Source: Orcinus orca (taxonomy: Eukaryota > Chordata > Mammalia > Artiodactyla > Delphinidae). From it: DNA of 64,000 nucleotides. Below the pieces are notes generated by a model. The model was not told the origin of the DNA. It ran no database searches and was given only the letters and a program-made list of their open reading frames with translations. Where the stretch lies: positions 1 to 64,000 of the forward strand of contig NW_026044109.1 in the NCBI RefSeq assembly GCF_937001465.1, read 5' to 3'. The translations under genes and the position numbers were made by a program. Of this stretch, positions 9,940 to 24,160 are shown piece after piece; the stretch's first letter is position 1; each line of letters opens with the position of its first letter.

Positions 9940-11519
9940 TCACAAACCTGCAGAGTTATAAATGACAGCTATCATCCAAAAATATACTGAAGTAAGGCTG
10001 CCAAGAGGACTTGAAAGCCGGGCAGAATTGCAGGAAACCGATTTCAGGAGGTAGACTGGAATTGCATTTAAAGCATAGGAAAAGAGGCAGAAGGTCGACA
10101 ATGATGCACTTGGCCAAAAAGGGCGTATGCGTTTTTTCCTGAATATATTCAGGAAAAAACGCATACGCCCTTTTTGGCCAACCAAGCAAGCTTGCAAAGG
10201 AAATCTGCACTACAATGAAGTCTCACTTCCCCCCCATCAAAAGGGCCATCTGAAAAAAGTGTAAAATCCAGAAAGGCAGGACAGGCCATGGAGAACTGGG
10301 AGCCTTGTTATGCTGATGGGCGGGATGTAAATTGCCAACAGCCACTCGGGAGAAGTGTATGGTGTTTCCTGAAACATCTAAAAAACAAAGCAACAGAGCC
10401 TAGGGCACTTCCACTTATGGTGCTATAGCTTAGGGAAATTAAAATCAAAAAGACACAGCCACCCCAAAGTTTGGGATGGCTCTGTTTACAAGAAACTCGT
10501 TTACGGTACAAGTTCAATATCGCATAAAGCGAAAAATGGATAAAGAAGTTGTGGTACTTACGTACAATGCAATATCACTCAGCAATGACATCTATGTCAT
10601 CAGGCCCATAGCAGCATAATGAGTGGATTCAGGTATGATGATTCTAACTGAAATAAGTCACACAGAAAAAGAAACATCATAAGATATCACTAATACACGG
10701 AATGTAAACTTGGCTACACAGGAACTGAATTTCAAAACAGAACATGGTCCCAAATTTAGAAAATCAACTTATGCTTGCTTAAGGGGAAAGGTGAGTTGGG
10801 GTGCTGCATAAAACCAGAGATTGAAATGAGCACAGATAAAGTTCCTTAAGCCAAATATGTAATAGACAAGAGCTACTCCTTGCTCAGCGAAATGGACTCA
10901 AAACCCCATATTAAACGCCTAATAATGTACCTGACTAGTAAGTATCTTAAAACCTATGGATTGCTATGTCTCTGAAAGTGAATCAATCGTGAGTACAGGG
11001 GCAAAAACGCAGCAGTGATAGGATTGGAGAGTTTTGGTGAGCAAATGAAGACCCTTTGAAGTCATATTGCATGGTACCCATTCCACGGGTCTCAACTCTC
11101 CAGGTTTAAGGGATTCTTCCTTCAGCTAAAACATGCATGTGGAACCCAGAGTATGATCAACCGTGTGATCGGGAGACGTGTTGAAATATGTCTCAGTTCT
11201 CGTCCCCTGGTACTCGGGTGCAACATTCCAGATGCTTTACTAACACTCTCCCGACTTGGAGAGTCAGTGCCTTTAACCTCCTGTTTGGCCCAGTTTGCAA
11301 ATTCCACGGAAGATGAACAGGAATAGGGAGAACCAATGAGAGACTAGCTGGAGGTGTCTGGACGGGAAAATTTAACTCTCATTTCCCACCAGGAAGAGGA
11401 ATTAACCAAAGGCTCAGCGTGCCATGCCGGAACCAGATTAGGGCCTGAAGCAATCCTGCGGTGTTGCGGCCAGCTCACAAGAAAGCGAGTTGAAGAAAGG
11501 AGCTCAGGGGCACTGTAAT
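9940..11519 (+). repeat. Satellite unit 7, class S
   Basis: Palindrome at 10110-10181, perfect. Carries CCCATCAAAAG, GTGCTATAG, CTCAGCGAA and TTCCACGG, all shared with the next unit, so units 7 and 8 are a recent duplicate pair. Confidence 0.95.
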
Positions 11520-13099
11520 TCACAAACCTGCAGAGTTATAAATGACAGCTATCATCCAAAAATATACTGAAGTAAGGCTGCCAAGAGGACTTGAAAGCCG
11601 GGCAGAATTGCAGGAAACCGATTTCAGGAGGTAGACTGGAATTGCATTTAAAGCATAGGAAAAGAGGCAGAAGGTCGACAATGATGCACTTGGCCAAAAA
11701 GGGCGTATGCGTTTTTTCCTGAATATATTCAGGAAAAAACGCATACGCCCTTTTTGGCCAACCAAGCAAGCTTGCAAAGGAAATCTGCACTACAATGAAG
11801 TCTCACTTCCCCCCCATCAAAAGGGCCATCTGAAAAAAGTGTAAAATCCAGAAAGGCAGGACAGGCCATGGAGAACTGGGAGCCTTGTTATGCTGATGGG
11901 CGGGATGTAAATTGCCAACAGCCACTCAGGAGAAGTGTATGGTGTTTCCTGAAACATCTAAAAAACAAAGCAACAGAGCCTAGGGCACTTCCACTTATGG
12001 TGCTATAGCTTAGGGAAATTAAAATCAAAAAGACACAGCCACCCCAAAGTTTGGGATGGCTCTGTTTACAAGAAACTCGTTTACGGTACAAGTTCAATAT
12101 CGCATAAAGCGAAAAATGGATAAAGAAGTTGTGGTACTTACGTACAATGCAATATCACTCAGCAATGACATCTATGTCATCAGGCCCATAGCAGCATAAT
12201 GAGTGGATTCAGGTATGATGATTCTAACTGAAATAAGTCACACAGAAAAAGAAACATCATAAGATATCACTAATACACGGAATGTAAACTTGGCTACACA
12301 GGAACTGAATTTCAAAACAGAACATGGTCCCAAATTTAGAAAATCAACTTATGCTTGCTTAAGGGGAAAGGTGAGTTGGGGTGCTGCATAAAACCAGAGA
12401 TTGAAATGAGCACAGATAAAGTTCCTTAAGCCAAATATGTAATAGACAAGAGCTACTCCTTGCTCAGCGAAATGGACTCAAAACCCCATATTAAACGCCT
12501 AATAATGTACCTGACTAGTAAGTATCTTAAAACCTATGGATTGCTATGTCTCTGAAAGTGAATCAATCGTGAGTACAGGGGCAAAAACGCAGCAGTGATA
12601 GGATTGGAGAGTTTTGGTGAGCAAATGAAGACCCTTTGAAGTCATATTGCATGGTACCCATTCCACGGGTCTCAACTCTCCAGGTTTAAGGGATTCTTCC
12701 TTCAGCTAAAACATGCATGTGGAACCCAGAGTATGATCAACCGTGTGATTGGGAGACGTGTTGAAATATGTCTCAGTTCTCGTCCCCTGGTACTCGGGTG
12801 CAACATTCCAGATGCTTTACTAACACTCTCCCGACTTGGAGAGTCAGTGCCTTTAACCTCCTGTTTGGCCCAGTTTGCAAATTCCACGGAAGATGAACAG
12901 GAATAGGGAGAACCAATGAGAGACTAGCTGGAGGTGTCTGGACGGGAAAATTTAACTCTCATTTCCCACCAGGAAGAGGAATTAACCAAAGGCTCAGCGT
13001 GCCATGCCGGAACCAGATTAGGGCCTGAAGCAATCCTGCGGTGTTGCGGCCAGCTCACAAGAAAGCGAGTTGAAGAAAGGAGCTCAGGGGCACTGTAAT
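11520..13099 (+). repeat. Satellite unit 8, class S
   Basis: Palindrome at 11690-11761, perfect. Shares four rare variants with unit 7; CACTCAGG and GTGATTGGG distinguish it. Confidence 0.95.
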
Positions 13100-14679
13100 T
13101 CACAAATCTGCAGAGTTATAAATGACAGCTATCATCCAAAAATATACTGAAGTAAGGCTGCCAAGAGGACTTGAAAGCCGGGCAGAATTGCAGGAAACCG
13201 ATTTCAGGAGGTAGACTGGAATTGCATTTAAGGCATAGGAAAAGAGGCAGAAGGTCGACAATGATGCACTTGGCCAAAAAGGGCGTATGCGTTTTTTCCT
13301 GAATATATTCAGGAAAAAACGCATACGCCCTTTTTGGCCAACCAAGCAAGCTTGCAAAGGAAATCTGCACTACAATGAAGTCTCACTTCCCCCCCGTCAA
13401 AAGGGCCATCTGAAAAAAGTGTAAAATCCAGAAAGGCAGGACAGGCCATTGAGAACTGGGAGCCTTGTTATGCTGATGGGCGGGATGTAAATTGCCAACA
13501 GCCACTCAGGAGAAGTGTATGGTGTTTCCTGAAACATCTAAAAAACAAAGCAACAGAGCCTAGGGCACTTCCACTTATGGTCCTATAGCTTAGGGAAATT
13601 AAAATCAAAAAGACACAGCCACCCCAAAGTTTGGGATGGCTCTGTTTACAAGAAACTCGTTTACGGTACAAGTTCAATATCGCATAAAGCGAAAAATGGA
13701 TAAAGAAGTTGTGGTACTTACGTACAATGCAATATCACTCAGCAATGACATCTATGTCATCAGGCCCATAGCAGCATAATGAGTGGATTCAGGTATGATG
13801 ATTCTAACTGAAATAAGTCACACAGAAAAAGAAACATCATAAGATATCACTAATACACGGAATGTAAACTTGGCTACACAGGAACTGAATTTCAAAACAG
13901 AACATGGTCCCAAATTTAGAAAACCAACTTATGCTTGCTTAAGGGGAAAGGTGAGTTGGGGTGCTGCATAAAACCAGAGATTGAAATGAGCACAGATAAA
14001 GTTCCTTAAGCCAAATATGTAATAGACAAGAGCTACTCCTTGCTCAACGAAATGGACTCAAAACCCCATATTAAACGCCTAATAATGTACCTGACTAGTA
14101 AGTATCTTAAAACCTATGGATTGCTATGTCTCTGAAAGTGAATCAATCGTGAGTACAGGGGCAAAAACGCAGCAGTGATAGGATTGGAGAGTTTTGGTGA
14201 GCAAATGAAGACCCTTTGAAGTCATATTGCATGGTACCCATTCCACGGGTCTCAACTCTCCAGGTTTAAGGGATTCTTCCTTCAGCTAAAACATGCATGT
14301 GGAACCCAGAGTATGATCAACCGTGTGATCGGGAGACGTGTTGAAATATGTCTCAGTTCTCGTCCCCTGGTACTCGGGTGCAACATTCCAGATGCTTTAC
14401 TAACACTCTCCCTACTTGGAGAGTCAGTGCCTTTAACCTCCTGTTTGGCCCAGTTTGCAAATTCCGTGGAAGATGAACAGGAATAGGGAGAACCAATGAG
14501 AGACTAGCTGGAGGTGTCTGGACGGGAAAATTTAACTCTCATTTCCCACCAGGAAGAGGAATTAACCAAAGGCTCAGCGTGCCATGCCGGAACCAGATTA
14601 GGGCCTGAAGCAATCCTGCGGTGTTGCGGCCAGCTCACAAGAAAGCGAGTTGAAGAAAGGAGCTCAGGGGCACTGTAAT
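13100..14679 (+). repeat. Satellite unit 9, class S
   Basis: Palindrome at 13270-13341, perfect. Variants are AAATCTGCAG, AGGCATAGG (as in unit 4), CCATTGAG, CCCTACTTGG and TTCCGTGG. Confidence 0.95.
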
Positions 14680-16259
14680 TCACAAACCTGCAGAGTTATA
14701 AATGACAGCTATCATCCAAAAATATACTGAAGTAAGGCTGCCAAGAGGACTTGAAAGCCGGGCAGAATTGCAGGAAACCGATTTCAGGAGGTAGACTGGA
14801 ATTGCATTTAAAGCATAGGAAAAGAGGCAGAAGGTCGACAATGATGCACTTGGCCAAAAAGGGCGTATGCGTTTTTTCCTGAATATATTCAGGAAAAAAC
14901 GCATACGCCCTTTTTGGCCAACCAAGCAAGCTTGCAAAGGAAATCTGCACTACAATGAAGTCTCACTTCCCCCCCGTCAAAAGGGCCATCTGAAAAAAGT
15001 GTAAAATCCAGAAAGGCAGGACAGGCCATGGAGAACTGGGAGCCTTGTTATGCTGATGGGCGGGATGTAAATTGCCAACAGCCACTCGGGAGAAGTGTAT
15101 GGTGTTTCCTGAAACATCTAAAAAACAAAGCAACAGAGCCTAGGGCACTTCCACTTATGGTGCTATAGCTTAGGGAAATTAAAATCAAAAAGACACAGCC
15201 ACCCCAAAGTTTGGGATGGCTCTGTTTACAAGAAACTCGTTTACGGTACAAGTTCAATATCGCATAAAGCGAAAAATGGATAAAGAAGTTGTGGTACTTA
15301 CGTACAATGCAATATCACTCAGCAATGACATCTATGTCATCAGGCCCATAGCAGCATAATGAGTGGATTCAGGTATGATGATTCTAACTGAAATAAGTCA
15401 CACAGAAAAAGAAACATCATAAGATATCACTAATACACGGAATGTAAACTTGGCTACACAGGAACTGAATTTCAAAACAGAACATGGTCCCAAATTTAGA
15501 AAACCAACTTATGCTTGCTTAAGGGGAAAGGTGAGTTGGGGTGCTGCATAAAACCAGAGATTGAAATGAGCACAGATAAAGTTCCTTAAGCCAAATATGT
15601 AATAGACAAGAGCTACTCCTTGCTCAACGAAATGGACTCAAAACCCCATATTAAACGCCTAATAATGTACCTGACTAGTAAGTATCTTAAAACCTATGGA
15701 TTGCTATGTCTCTGAAAGTGAATCAATCGTGAGTACAGGGGCAAAAACGCAGCAGTGATAGGATTGGAGAGTTTTGGTGAGCAAATGAAGACCCTTTGAA
15801 GTCATATTGCATGGTACCCATTCCACGGGTCTCAACTCTCCAGGTTTAAGGGATTCTTCCTTCAGCTAAAACATGCATGTGGAACCCAGAGTATGATCAA
15901 CCGTGTGATCAGGAGACGTGTTGAAATATGTCTCAGTTCTCGTCCCCTGGTACTCGGGTGCAACATTCCAGATGCTTTACTAACACTCTCCCGACTTGGA
16001 GAGTCAGTGCCTTTAACCTCCTGTTTGGCCCAGTTTGCAAATTCCGTGGAAGATGAACAGGAATAGGGAGAACCAATGAGAGACTAGCTGGAGGTGTCTG
16101 GACGGGAAAATTTAACTCTCATTTCCCACCAGGAAGAGGAATTAACCAAAGGCTCAGCGTGCCATGCCGGAACCAGATTAGGGCCTGAAGCAATCCTGCG
16201 GTGTTGCGGCCAGCTCACAAGAAAGCGAGTTGAAGAAAGGAGCTCAGGGGCACTGTAAT
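14680..16259 (+). repeat. Satellite unit 10, class S
   Basis: Palindrome at 14850-14921, perfect. Carries GTGCTATAG followed in the tail by TTCCGTGG, a linked pair also seen in units 12 and 15. Confidence 0.95.
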
Positions 16260-17839
16260 TCACAAACCTGCAGAGTTATAAATGACAGCTATCATCCAAA
16301 AATATACTGAAGTAAGGCTGCCAAGAGGACTTGAAAGACGGGCAGAATTGCAGGAAACCGATTTCAGGAGGTAGACTGGAATTGCATTTAAAGCATAGGA
16401 AAAGAGGCAGAAGGTCGACAATGATGCAATTGGCCAAAAAGGGCGTATGCGTTTTTTCCTGAATATATTCAGGAAAAAACGCATACGCCCTTTTTGGCCA
16501 ACCAAGCAAGCTTGCAAAGGAAATCTGCACTACAATGAAGTCTCACTTCCCCCCCGTCAAAAGGGCCATCTGAAAAAAGTGTAAAATCCAGAAAGGCAGG
16601 ACAGGCCATGGAGAACTGGGAGCCTTGTTATGCTGATGGGCGGGATGTAAATTGCCAACAGCCACTCGGGAGAAGTGTATGGTGTTTCCTGAAACATCTA
16701 AAAAACAAAGCAACAGAGCCTAGGGCACTTCCACTTATGGTCCTATAGCTTAGGGAAATTAAAATCAAAAAGACACAGCCACCCCAAAGTTTGGGATGGC
16801 TCTGTTTACAAGAAACTCGTTTACGGTACAAGTTCAATATCGCATAAAGCGAAAAATGGATAAAGAAGTTGTGGTACTTACGTACAATGCAATATCACTC
16901 AGCAATGACATCTATGTCATCAGGCCCATAGCAGCATAATGAGTGGATTCAGGTATGATGATTCTAACTGAAATAAGTCACACAGAAAAACAAACATCAT
17001 AAGATATCACTAATACACGGAATGTAAACTTGGCTACACAGGAACTGAATTTCAAAACAGAACATGGTCCCAAATTTAGAAAACCAACTTATGCTTGCTT
17101 AAGGGGAAAGGTGAGTTGGGGTGCTGCATAAAACCAGAGATTGAAATGAGCACAGATAAAGTTCCTTAAGCCAAATATGTAATAGACAAGAGCTACTCCT
17201 TGCTCAACGAAATGGACTCAAAACCCCATATTAAATGCCTAATAATGTACCTGACTAGTAAGTATCTTAAAACCTATGGATTGCTATGTCTCTGAAAGTG
17301 AATCAATCGTGAGTACAGGGGCAAAAACGCAGCAGTGATAGGATTGGAGAGTTTTGGTGAGCAAATGAAGACCCTTTGAAGTCATATTGCATGGTACCCA
17401 TTCCACGGGTCTCAACTCTCCAGGTTTAAGGGATTCTTCCTTCAGCTAAAACATGCATGTGGAACCCAGAGTATGATCAACCGTGTGATCGGGAGACGTG
17501 TTGAAATATGTCTCAGTTCTCGTCCCCTGGTACTCGGGTGCAACATTCCAGATGCTTTACTAACACTCTCCCGACTTGGAGAGTCAGTGCCTTTAACCTC
17601 CTGTTTGGCCCAGTTTGCAAATTCCGCGGAAGATGAACAGGAATAGGGAGAACCAATGAGAGACTAGCTGGAGGTGTCTGGACGGGAAAATTTAACTCTC
17701 ATTTCCCACCAGGAAGAGGAATTAACCAAAGGCTCAGCGTGCCATGCCGGAACCAGATTAGGGCCTGAAGCAATCCTGCGGTGTTGCGGCCAGCTCACAA
17801 GAAAGCGAGTTGAAGAAAGGAGCTCAGGGGCACTGTAAT
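16260..17839 (+). repeat. Satellite unit 11, class S
   Basis: Palindrome at 16430-16501, perfect; the base just outside it is changed (GCAATTGGCC). Other private bases are GAAAGACGGG and AAACAAACATC. Confidence 0.95.
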
Positions 17840-19420
17840 TCACAAACCTGCAGAGTTATAAATGACAGCTATCATCCAAAAATATACTGAAGTAAGGCTG
17901 CCAAGAGGACTTGAAAGCCGGGCAGAATTGCAGGAAACCGATTTCAGGAGGTAGACTGGAATTGCATTTAAAGCATAGGAAAAGAGGCAGAAGGTCGACA
18001 ATGATGCACTTGGCCAAAAAGGGCGTATGCGTTTTTTCCTGAATATATTCAGGAAAAAACGCATACGCCCTTTTTGGCCAACCAAGCAAGCTTGCAAAGG
18101 AAATCTGCACTACAATGAAGTCTCACTTCCCCCCCCGTCAAAAGGGCCATCTGAAAAAAGTGTAAAATCCAGAAAGGCAGGACAGGCCATGGAGAACTGG
18201 GAGCCTTGTTATGCTGATGGGCGGGATGTAAATTGCCAACAGCCACTCGGGAGAAGTGTATGGTGTTTCCTGAAACATCTAAAAAACAAAGCAACAGAGC
18301 CTAGGGCACTTCCACTTATGGTGCTATAGCTTAGGGAAATTAAAATCAAAAAGACACAGCCACCCCAAAGTTTGGGATGGCTCTGTTTACAAGAAACTCG
18401 TTTACGGTACAAGTTCAATATCGCATAAAGCGAAAAATGGATAAAGAAGTTGTGGTACTTACGTACAATGCAATATCACTCAGCAATGACATCTATGTCA
18501 TCAGGCCCATAGCAGCATAATGAGTGGATTCAGGTATGATGATTCTAACTGAAATAAGTCACACAGAAAAAGAAACATCATAAGATATCACTAATACACG
18601 GAATGTAAACTTGGCTACACAGGAACTGAATTTCAAAACAGAACATGGTCCCAAATTTAGAAAACCAACTTATGCTTGCTTAAGGGGAAAGGTGAGTTGG
18701 GGTACTGCATAAAACCAGAGATTGAAATGAGCACAGATAAAGTTCCTTAAGCCAAATATGTAATAGACAAGAGCTACTCCTTGCTCAACGAAATGGACTC
18801 AAAACCCCATATTAAACGCCTAATAATGTACCTGACTAGTAAGTATCTTAAAACCTATGGATTGCTATGTCTCTGAAAGTGAATCAATCGTGAGTACAGG
18901 GGCAAAAACGCAGCAGTGATAGGATTGGAGAGTTTTGGTGAGCAAATGAAGACCCTTTGAAGTCATATTGCATGGTACCCATTCCACGGGTCTCAACTCT
19001 CCAGGTTTAAGGGATTCTTCCTTCAGCTAAAACATGCATGTGGAACCCAGAGTATGATCAACTGTGTGATCGGGAGACGTGTTGAAATATGTCTCAGTTC
19101 TCGTCCCCTGGTACTCGGGTGCAACATTCCAGATGCTTTACTAACACTCTCCCGACTTGGAGAGTCAGTGCCTTTAACCTCCTGTTTGGCCCAGTTTGCA
19201 AATTCCGTGGAAGATGAACAGGAATAGGGAGAACCAATGAGAGACTAGCTGGAGGTGTCTGGACGGGAAAATTTAACTCTCATTTCCCACCAGGAAGAGG
19301 AATTAACCAAAGGCTCAGCGTGCCATGCCGGAACCAGATTAGGGCCTGAAGCAATCCTGCGGTGTTGCGGCCAGCTCACAAGAAAGCGAGTTGAAGAAAG
19401 GAGCTCAGGGGCACTGTAAT
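17840..19420 (+). repeat. Satellite unit 12, class S, 1,581 bp
   Basis: Palindrome at 18010-18081, perfect. The C-run of 8 shifts frames and fuses a 100-residue chance frame across the palindrome. GTGCTATAG and TTCCGTGG are both present. Confidence 0.95.
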
Positions 19421-21000
19421 TCACAAACCTGCAGAGTTATAAATGACAGCTATCATCCAAAAATATACTGAAGTAAGGCTGCCAAGAGGACTTGAAAGCC
19501 GGGCAGAATTGCAGGAAACCGATTTCAGGAGGTAGACTGGAATTGCATTTAAAGCATAGGAAAAGAGGCAGAAGGTCGACAATGATGCACTTGGCCAAAA
19601 AGGGCGTATGCGTTTTTTCCTGAATATATTCAGGAAAAAACGCATACGCCCTTTTTGGCCAACCAAGCAAGCTTGCAAAGGAAATCTGCACTACAATGAA
19701 GTCTCACTTCCCCCCCGTCAAAAGGGCCATCTGAAAAAAGTGTAAAATCCAGAAAGGCAGGACAGGCCATGGAGAACTGGGAGCCTTGTTATGCTGATGG
19801 GCGGGATGTAAATTGCCAACAGCCACTCGGGAGAAGTGTATGGTGTTTCCTGAAACATCTAAAAAACAAAGCAACAGAGCCTAGGGCACTTCCACTTATG
19901 GTCCTATAGCTTAGGGAAATTAAAATCAAAAAGACACAGCCACCCCAAAGTTTGGGATGGCTCTGTTTACAAGAAACTCGTTTACGGTACAAGTTCAATA
20001 TCGCATAAAGCGAAAAATGGATAAAGAAGTTGTGGTACTTACGTACAATGCAATATCACTCAGCAATGACATCTATGTCATCAGGCCCATAGCAGCATAA
20101 TGAGTGGATTCAGGTATGATGATTCTAACTGAAATAAGTCACACAGAAAAAGAAACATCATAAGATATCACTAATACACGGAATGTAAACTTGGCTACAC
20201 AGGAACTGAATTTCAAAACAGAACATGGTCCCAAATTTAGAAAACCAACTTATGCTTGCTTAAGGGGAAAGGTGAGTTGGGGTGCTGCATAAAACCAGAG
20301 ATTGAAATGAGCACAGATAAAGTTCCTTAAGCCAAATATGTAATAGACAAGAGCTACTCCTTGCTCAACGAAATGGACTCAAAACCCCATATTAAACGCC
20401 TAATAATGTACCTGACTAGTAAGTATCTTAAAACCTATGGATTGCTATGTCTCTGAAAGTGAATCAATCGTGAGTACAGGGGCAAAAACGCAGCAGTGAT
20501 AGGATTGGAGAGTTTTGGTGAGCAAATGAAGACCCTTTGAAGTCATATTGCATGGTACCCATTCCACGGGTCTCAACTCTCCAGGTTTAAGGGATTCTTC
20601 CTTCAGCTAAAACATGCATGTGGAACCCAGAGTATGATCAACCGTGTGATCGGGAGACGTGTTGAAATATGTCTCAGTTCTCGTCCCCTGGTACTCGGGT
20701 GCAACATTCCAGATGCTTTACTAACACTCTCCCGACTTGGAGAGTCAGTGCCTTTAACCTCCTGTTTGGCCCAGTTTGCAAATTCCGCGGAAGATGAACA
20801 GGAATAGGGAGAACCAATGAGAGACTAGCTGGAGGTGTCTGGACGGGAAAATTTAACTCTCATTTCCCACCAGGAAGAGGAATTAACCAAAGGCTCAGCG
20901 TGCCATGCCGGAACCAGATTAGGGCCTGAAGCAATCCTGCGGTGTTGCAGCCAGCTCACAAGAAAGCGAGTTGAAGAAAGGAGCTCAGGGGCACTGTAAT
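19421..21000 (+). repeat. Satellite unit 13, class S
   Basis: Palindrome at 19591-19662, perfect. The private GTTGCAGCC in the tail is the main change. Confidence 0.95.
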
Positions 21001-22580
21001 TCACAAACCTGCAGAGTTATAAATGACAGCTATCATCCAAAAATATACTGAAGTAAGGCTGCCAAGAGGACTTGAAAGCCGGGCAGAATTGCAGGAAACC
21101 GATTTCAGGAGGTAGACTGGAATTGCATTTAAAGCATAGGAAAAGAGGCAGAAGGTCGACAATGATGCACTTGGCCAAAAAGGGCGTATGCGTTTTTTCC
21201 TGAATATATTCAGGAAAAAACGCATACGCCCTTTTTGGCCAACCAAGCAAGCTTGCAAAGGAAATCTGCACTACAATGAAGTCTCACTTCCCCCCCGTCA
21301 AAAGGGCCATCTGAAAAAAGTGTAAAATCCAGAAAGGCAGGACAGGCCATGGAGAACTGGGAGCCTTGTTATGCTGATGGGCGGGATGTAAATTGCCAAC
21401 AGCCACTCGGGAGAAGTGTATGGTGTTTCCTGAAACATCTAAAAAACAAAGCAACAGAGCCTAGGGCACTTCCACTTATGGTGCTATAGCTTAGGGAAAT
21501 TAAAATCAAAAAGACACAGCCACCCCAAAGTTTGGGATGGCTCTGTTTACAAGAAACTCGTTTACGGTACAAGTTCAATATCGCATAAAGCGAAAAATGG
21601 ATAAAGAAGTTGTGGTACTTACGTACAATGCAATATCACTCAGCAATGACATCTATGTCATCAGGCCCATAGCAGCATAATGAGTGGATTCAGGTATGAT
21701 GATTCTAACTGAAATAAGTCACACAGAAAAAGAAACATCATAAGATATCACTAATACACGGAATGTAAACTTGGCTACACAGGAACTGAATTTCAAAACA
21801 GAACATGGTCCCAAATTTAGAAAACCAACTTATGCTTGCTTAAGGGGAAAGGTGAGTTGGGGTGCTGCATAAAACCAGAGATTGAAATGAGCACAGATAA
21901 AGTTCCTTAAGCCAAATATGTAATAGACAAGAGCTACTCCTTGCTCAACGAAATGGACTCAAAACCCCATATTAAACGCCTAATAATGTACCTGACTAGT
22001 AAGTATCTTAAAACCTATGGATTGCTATGTCTCTGAAAGTGAATCAATCGTGAGTACAGGGGCAAAAACGCAGCAGTGATAGGATTGGAGAGTTTTGGTG
22101 AGCAAATGAAGACCCTTTGAAGTCATATTGCATGGTACCCATTCCACGGGTCTCAACTCTCCAGGTTTAAGGGATTCTTCCTTCAGCTAAAACATGCATG
22201 TGGAACCCAGAGTATGATCAACCGTGTGATCGGGAGACGTGTTGAAATATGTCTCAGTTCTCGTCCCCTGGTACTCGGGTGCAACATTCCAGATGCTTTA
22301 CTAACACTCTCCCGACTTGGAGAGTCAGTGCCTTTAACCTCCTGTTTGGCCCAGTTTGCAAATTCCGCGGAAGATGAACAGGAATAGGGAGAACCAATGA
22401 GAGACTAGCTGGAGGTGTCTGGACGGGAAAATTTAACTCTCATTTCCCACCAGGAAGAGGAATTAACCAAAGGCTCAGCGTGCCATGCCGGAACCAGATT
22501 AGGGCCTGAAGCAATCCTGCGGTGTTGCGGCCAGCTCACAAGAAAGCGAGTTGAAGAAAGGAGCTCAGGGGCACTGTAAT
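21001..22580 (+). repeat. Satellite unit 14, class S
   Basis: Palindrome at 21171-21242, perfect. GTGCTATAG is present without the linked TTCCGTGG. Confidence 0.95.
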
Positions 22581-24160
22581 TCACAAACCTGCAGAGTTAT
22601 AAATGACAGCTATCATCCAAAAATATACTGAAGTAAGGCTGCCAAGAGGACTTGAAAGCCGGGCAGAATTGCAGGAAACCGATTTCAGGAGGTAGACTGG
22701 AATTGCATTTAAAGCATAGGAAAAGAGGCAGAAGGTCGACAATGATGCACTTGGCCAAAAAGGGCGTATGCGTTTTTTCCTGAATATATTCAGGAAAAAA
22801 CGCATACGCCCTTTTTGGCCAACCAAGCAAGCTTGCAAAGGAAATCTGCACTACAATGAAGTCTCACTTCCCCCCCGTCAAAAGGGCCATCTGAAAAAAG
22901 TGTAAAATCCAGAAAGGCAGGACAGGCCATGGAGAACTGGGAGCCTTGTTATGCTGATGGGCGGGATGTAAATTGCCAACAGCCACTCGGGAGAAGTGTA
23001 TGGTGTTTCCTGAAACATCTAAAAAACAAAGCAACAGAGCCTAGGGCACTTCCACTTATGGTGCTATAGCTTAGGGAAATTAAAATCAAAAAGACACAGC
23101 CACCCCAAAGTTTGGGATGGCTCTGTTTACAAGAAACTCGTTTACGGTACAAGTTCAATATCGCATAAAGCGAAAAATGGATAAAGAAGTTGTGGTACTT
23201 ACGTACAATGCAATATCACTCAGCAATGACATCTATGTCATCAGGCCCATAGCAGCATAATGAGTGGATTCAGGTATGATGATTCTAACTGAAATAAGTC
23301 ACACAGAAAAAGAAACATCATAAGATATCACTAATACACGGAATGTAAACTTGGCTACACAGGAACTGAATTTCAAAACAGAACATGCTCCCAAATTTAG
23401 AAAACCAACTTATGCTTGTTTAAGGGGAAAGGTGAGTTGGGGTGCTGCATAAAACCAGAGATTGAAATGAGCACAGATAAAGTTCCTTAAGCCAAATATG
23501 TAATAGACAAGAGCTACTCCTTGCTCAACGAAATGGACTCAAAACCCCATATTAAACGCCTAATAATGTACCTGACTAGTAAGTATCTTAAAACCTATGG
23601 ATTGCTATGTCTCTGAAAGTGAATCAATCGTGAGTACAGGGGCAAAAACGCAGCAGTGATAGGATTGGAGAGTTTTGGTGAGCAAATGAAGACCCTTTGA
23701 AGTCATATTGCATGGTACCCATTCCACGGGTCTCAACTCTCCAGGTTTAAGGGATTCTTCCTTCAGCTAAAACATGCATGTGGAACCCAGAGTATGATCA
23801 ACCGTGTGATCGGGAGACGTGTTGAAATATGTCTCAGTTCTCGTCCCCTGGTACTCGGGTGCAACATTCCAGATGCTTTACTAACACTCTCCCGACTTGG
23901 AGAGTCAGTGCCTTTAACCTCCTGTTTGGCCCAGTTTGCAAATTCCGTGGAAGATGAACAGGAATAGGGAGAACCAATGAGAGACTAGCTGGAGGTGTCT
24001 GGACGGGAAAATTTAACTCTCATTTCCCACCAGGAAGAGGAATTAACCAAAGGCTCAGCGTGCCATGCCGGAACCAGATTAGGGCCTGAAGCAATCCTGC
24101 GGTGTTGCGGCCAGCTCACAAGAAAGCGAGTTGAAGAAAGGAGCTCAGGGGCACTGTAAT
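22581..24160 (+). repeat. Satellite unit 15, class S
   Basis: Palindrome at 22751-22822, perfect. Has the linked pair GTGCTATAG and TTCCGTGG, plus private CATGCTCCC and CTTGTTTAAGG. Confidence 0.95.

Noticed and set aside
18027..18329. 100-codon forward frame from the palindrome into the L1 part
   Set aside because: In class S it appears only in units where the C-run is 8 and the frames happen to join; diverged units reach the same joined frame by their own length. It is a product of run length, not of coding constraint.
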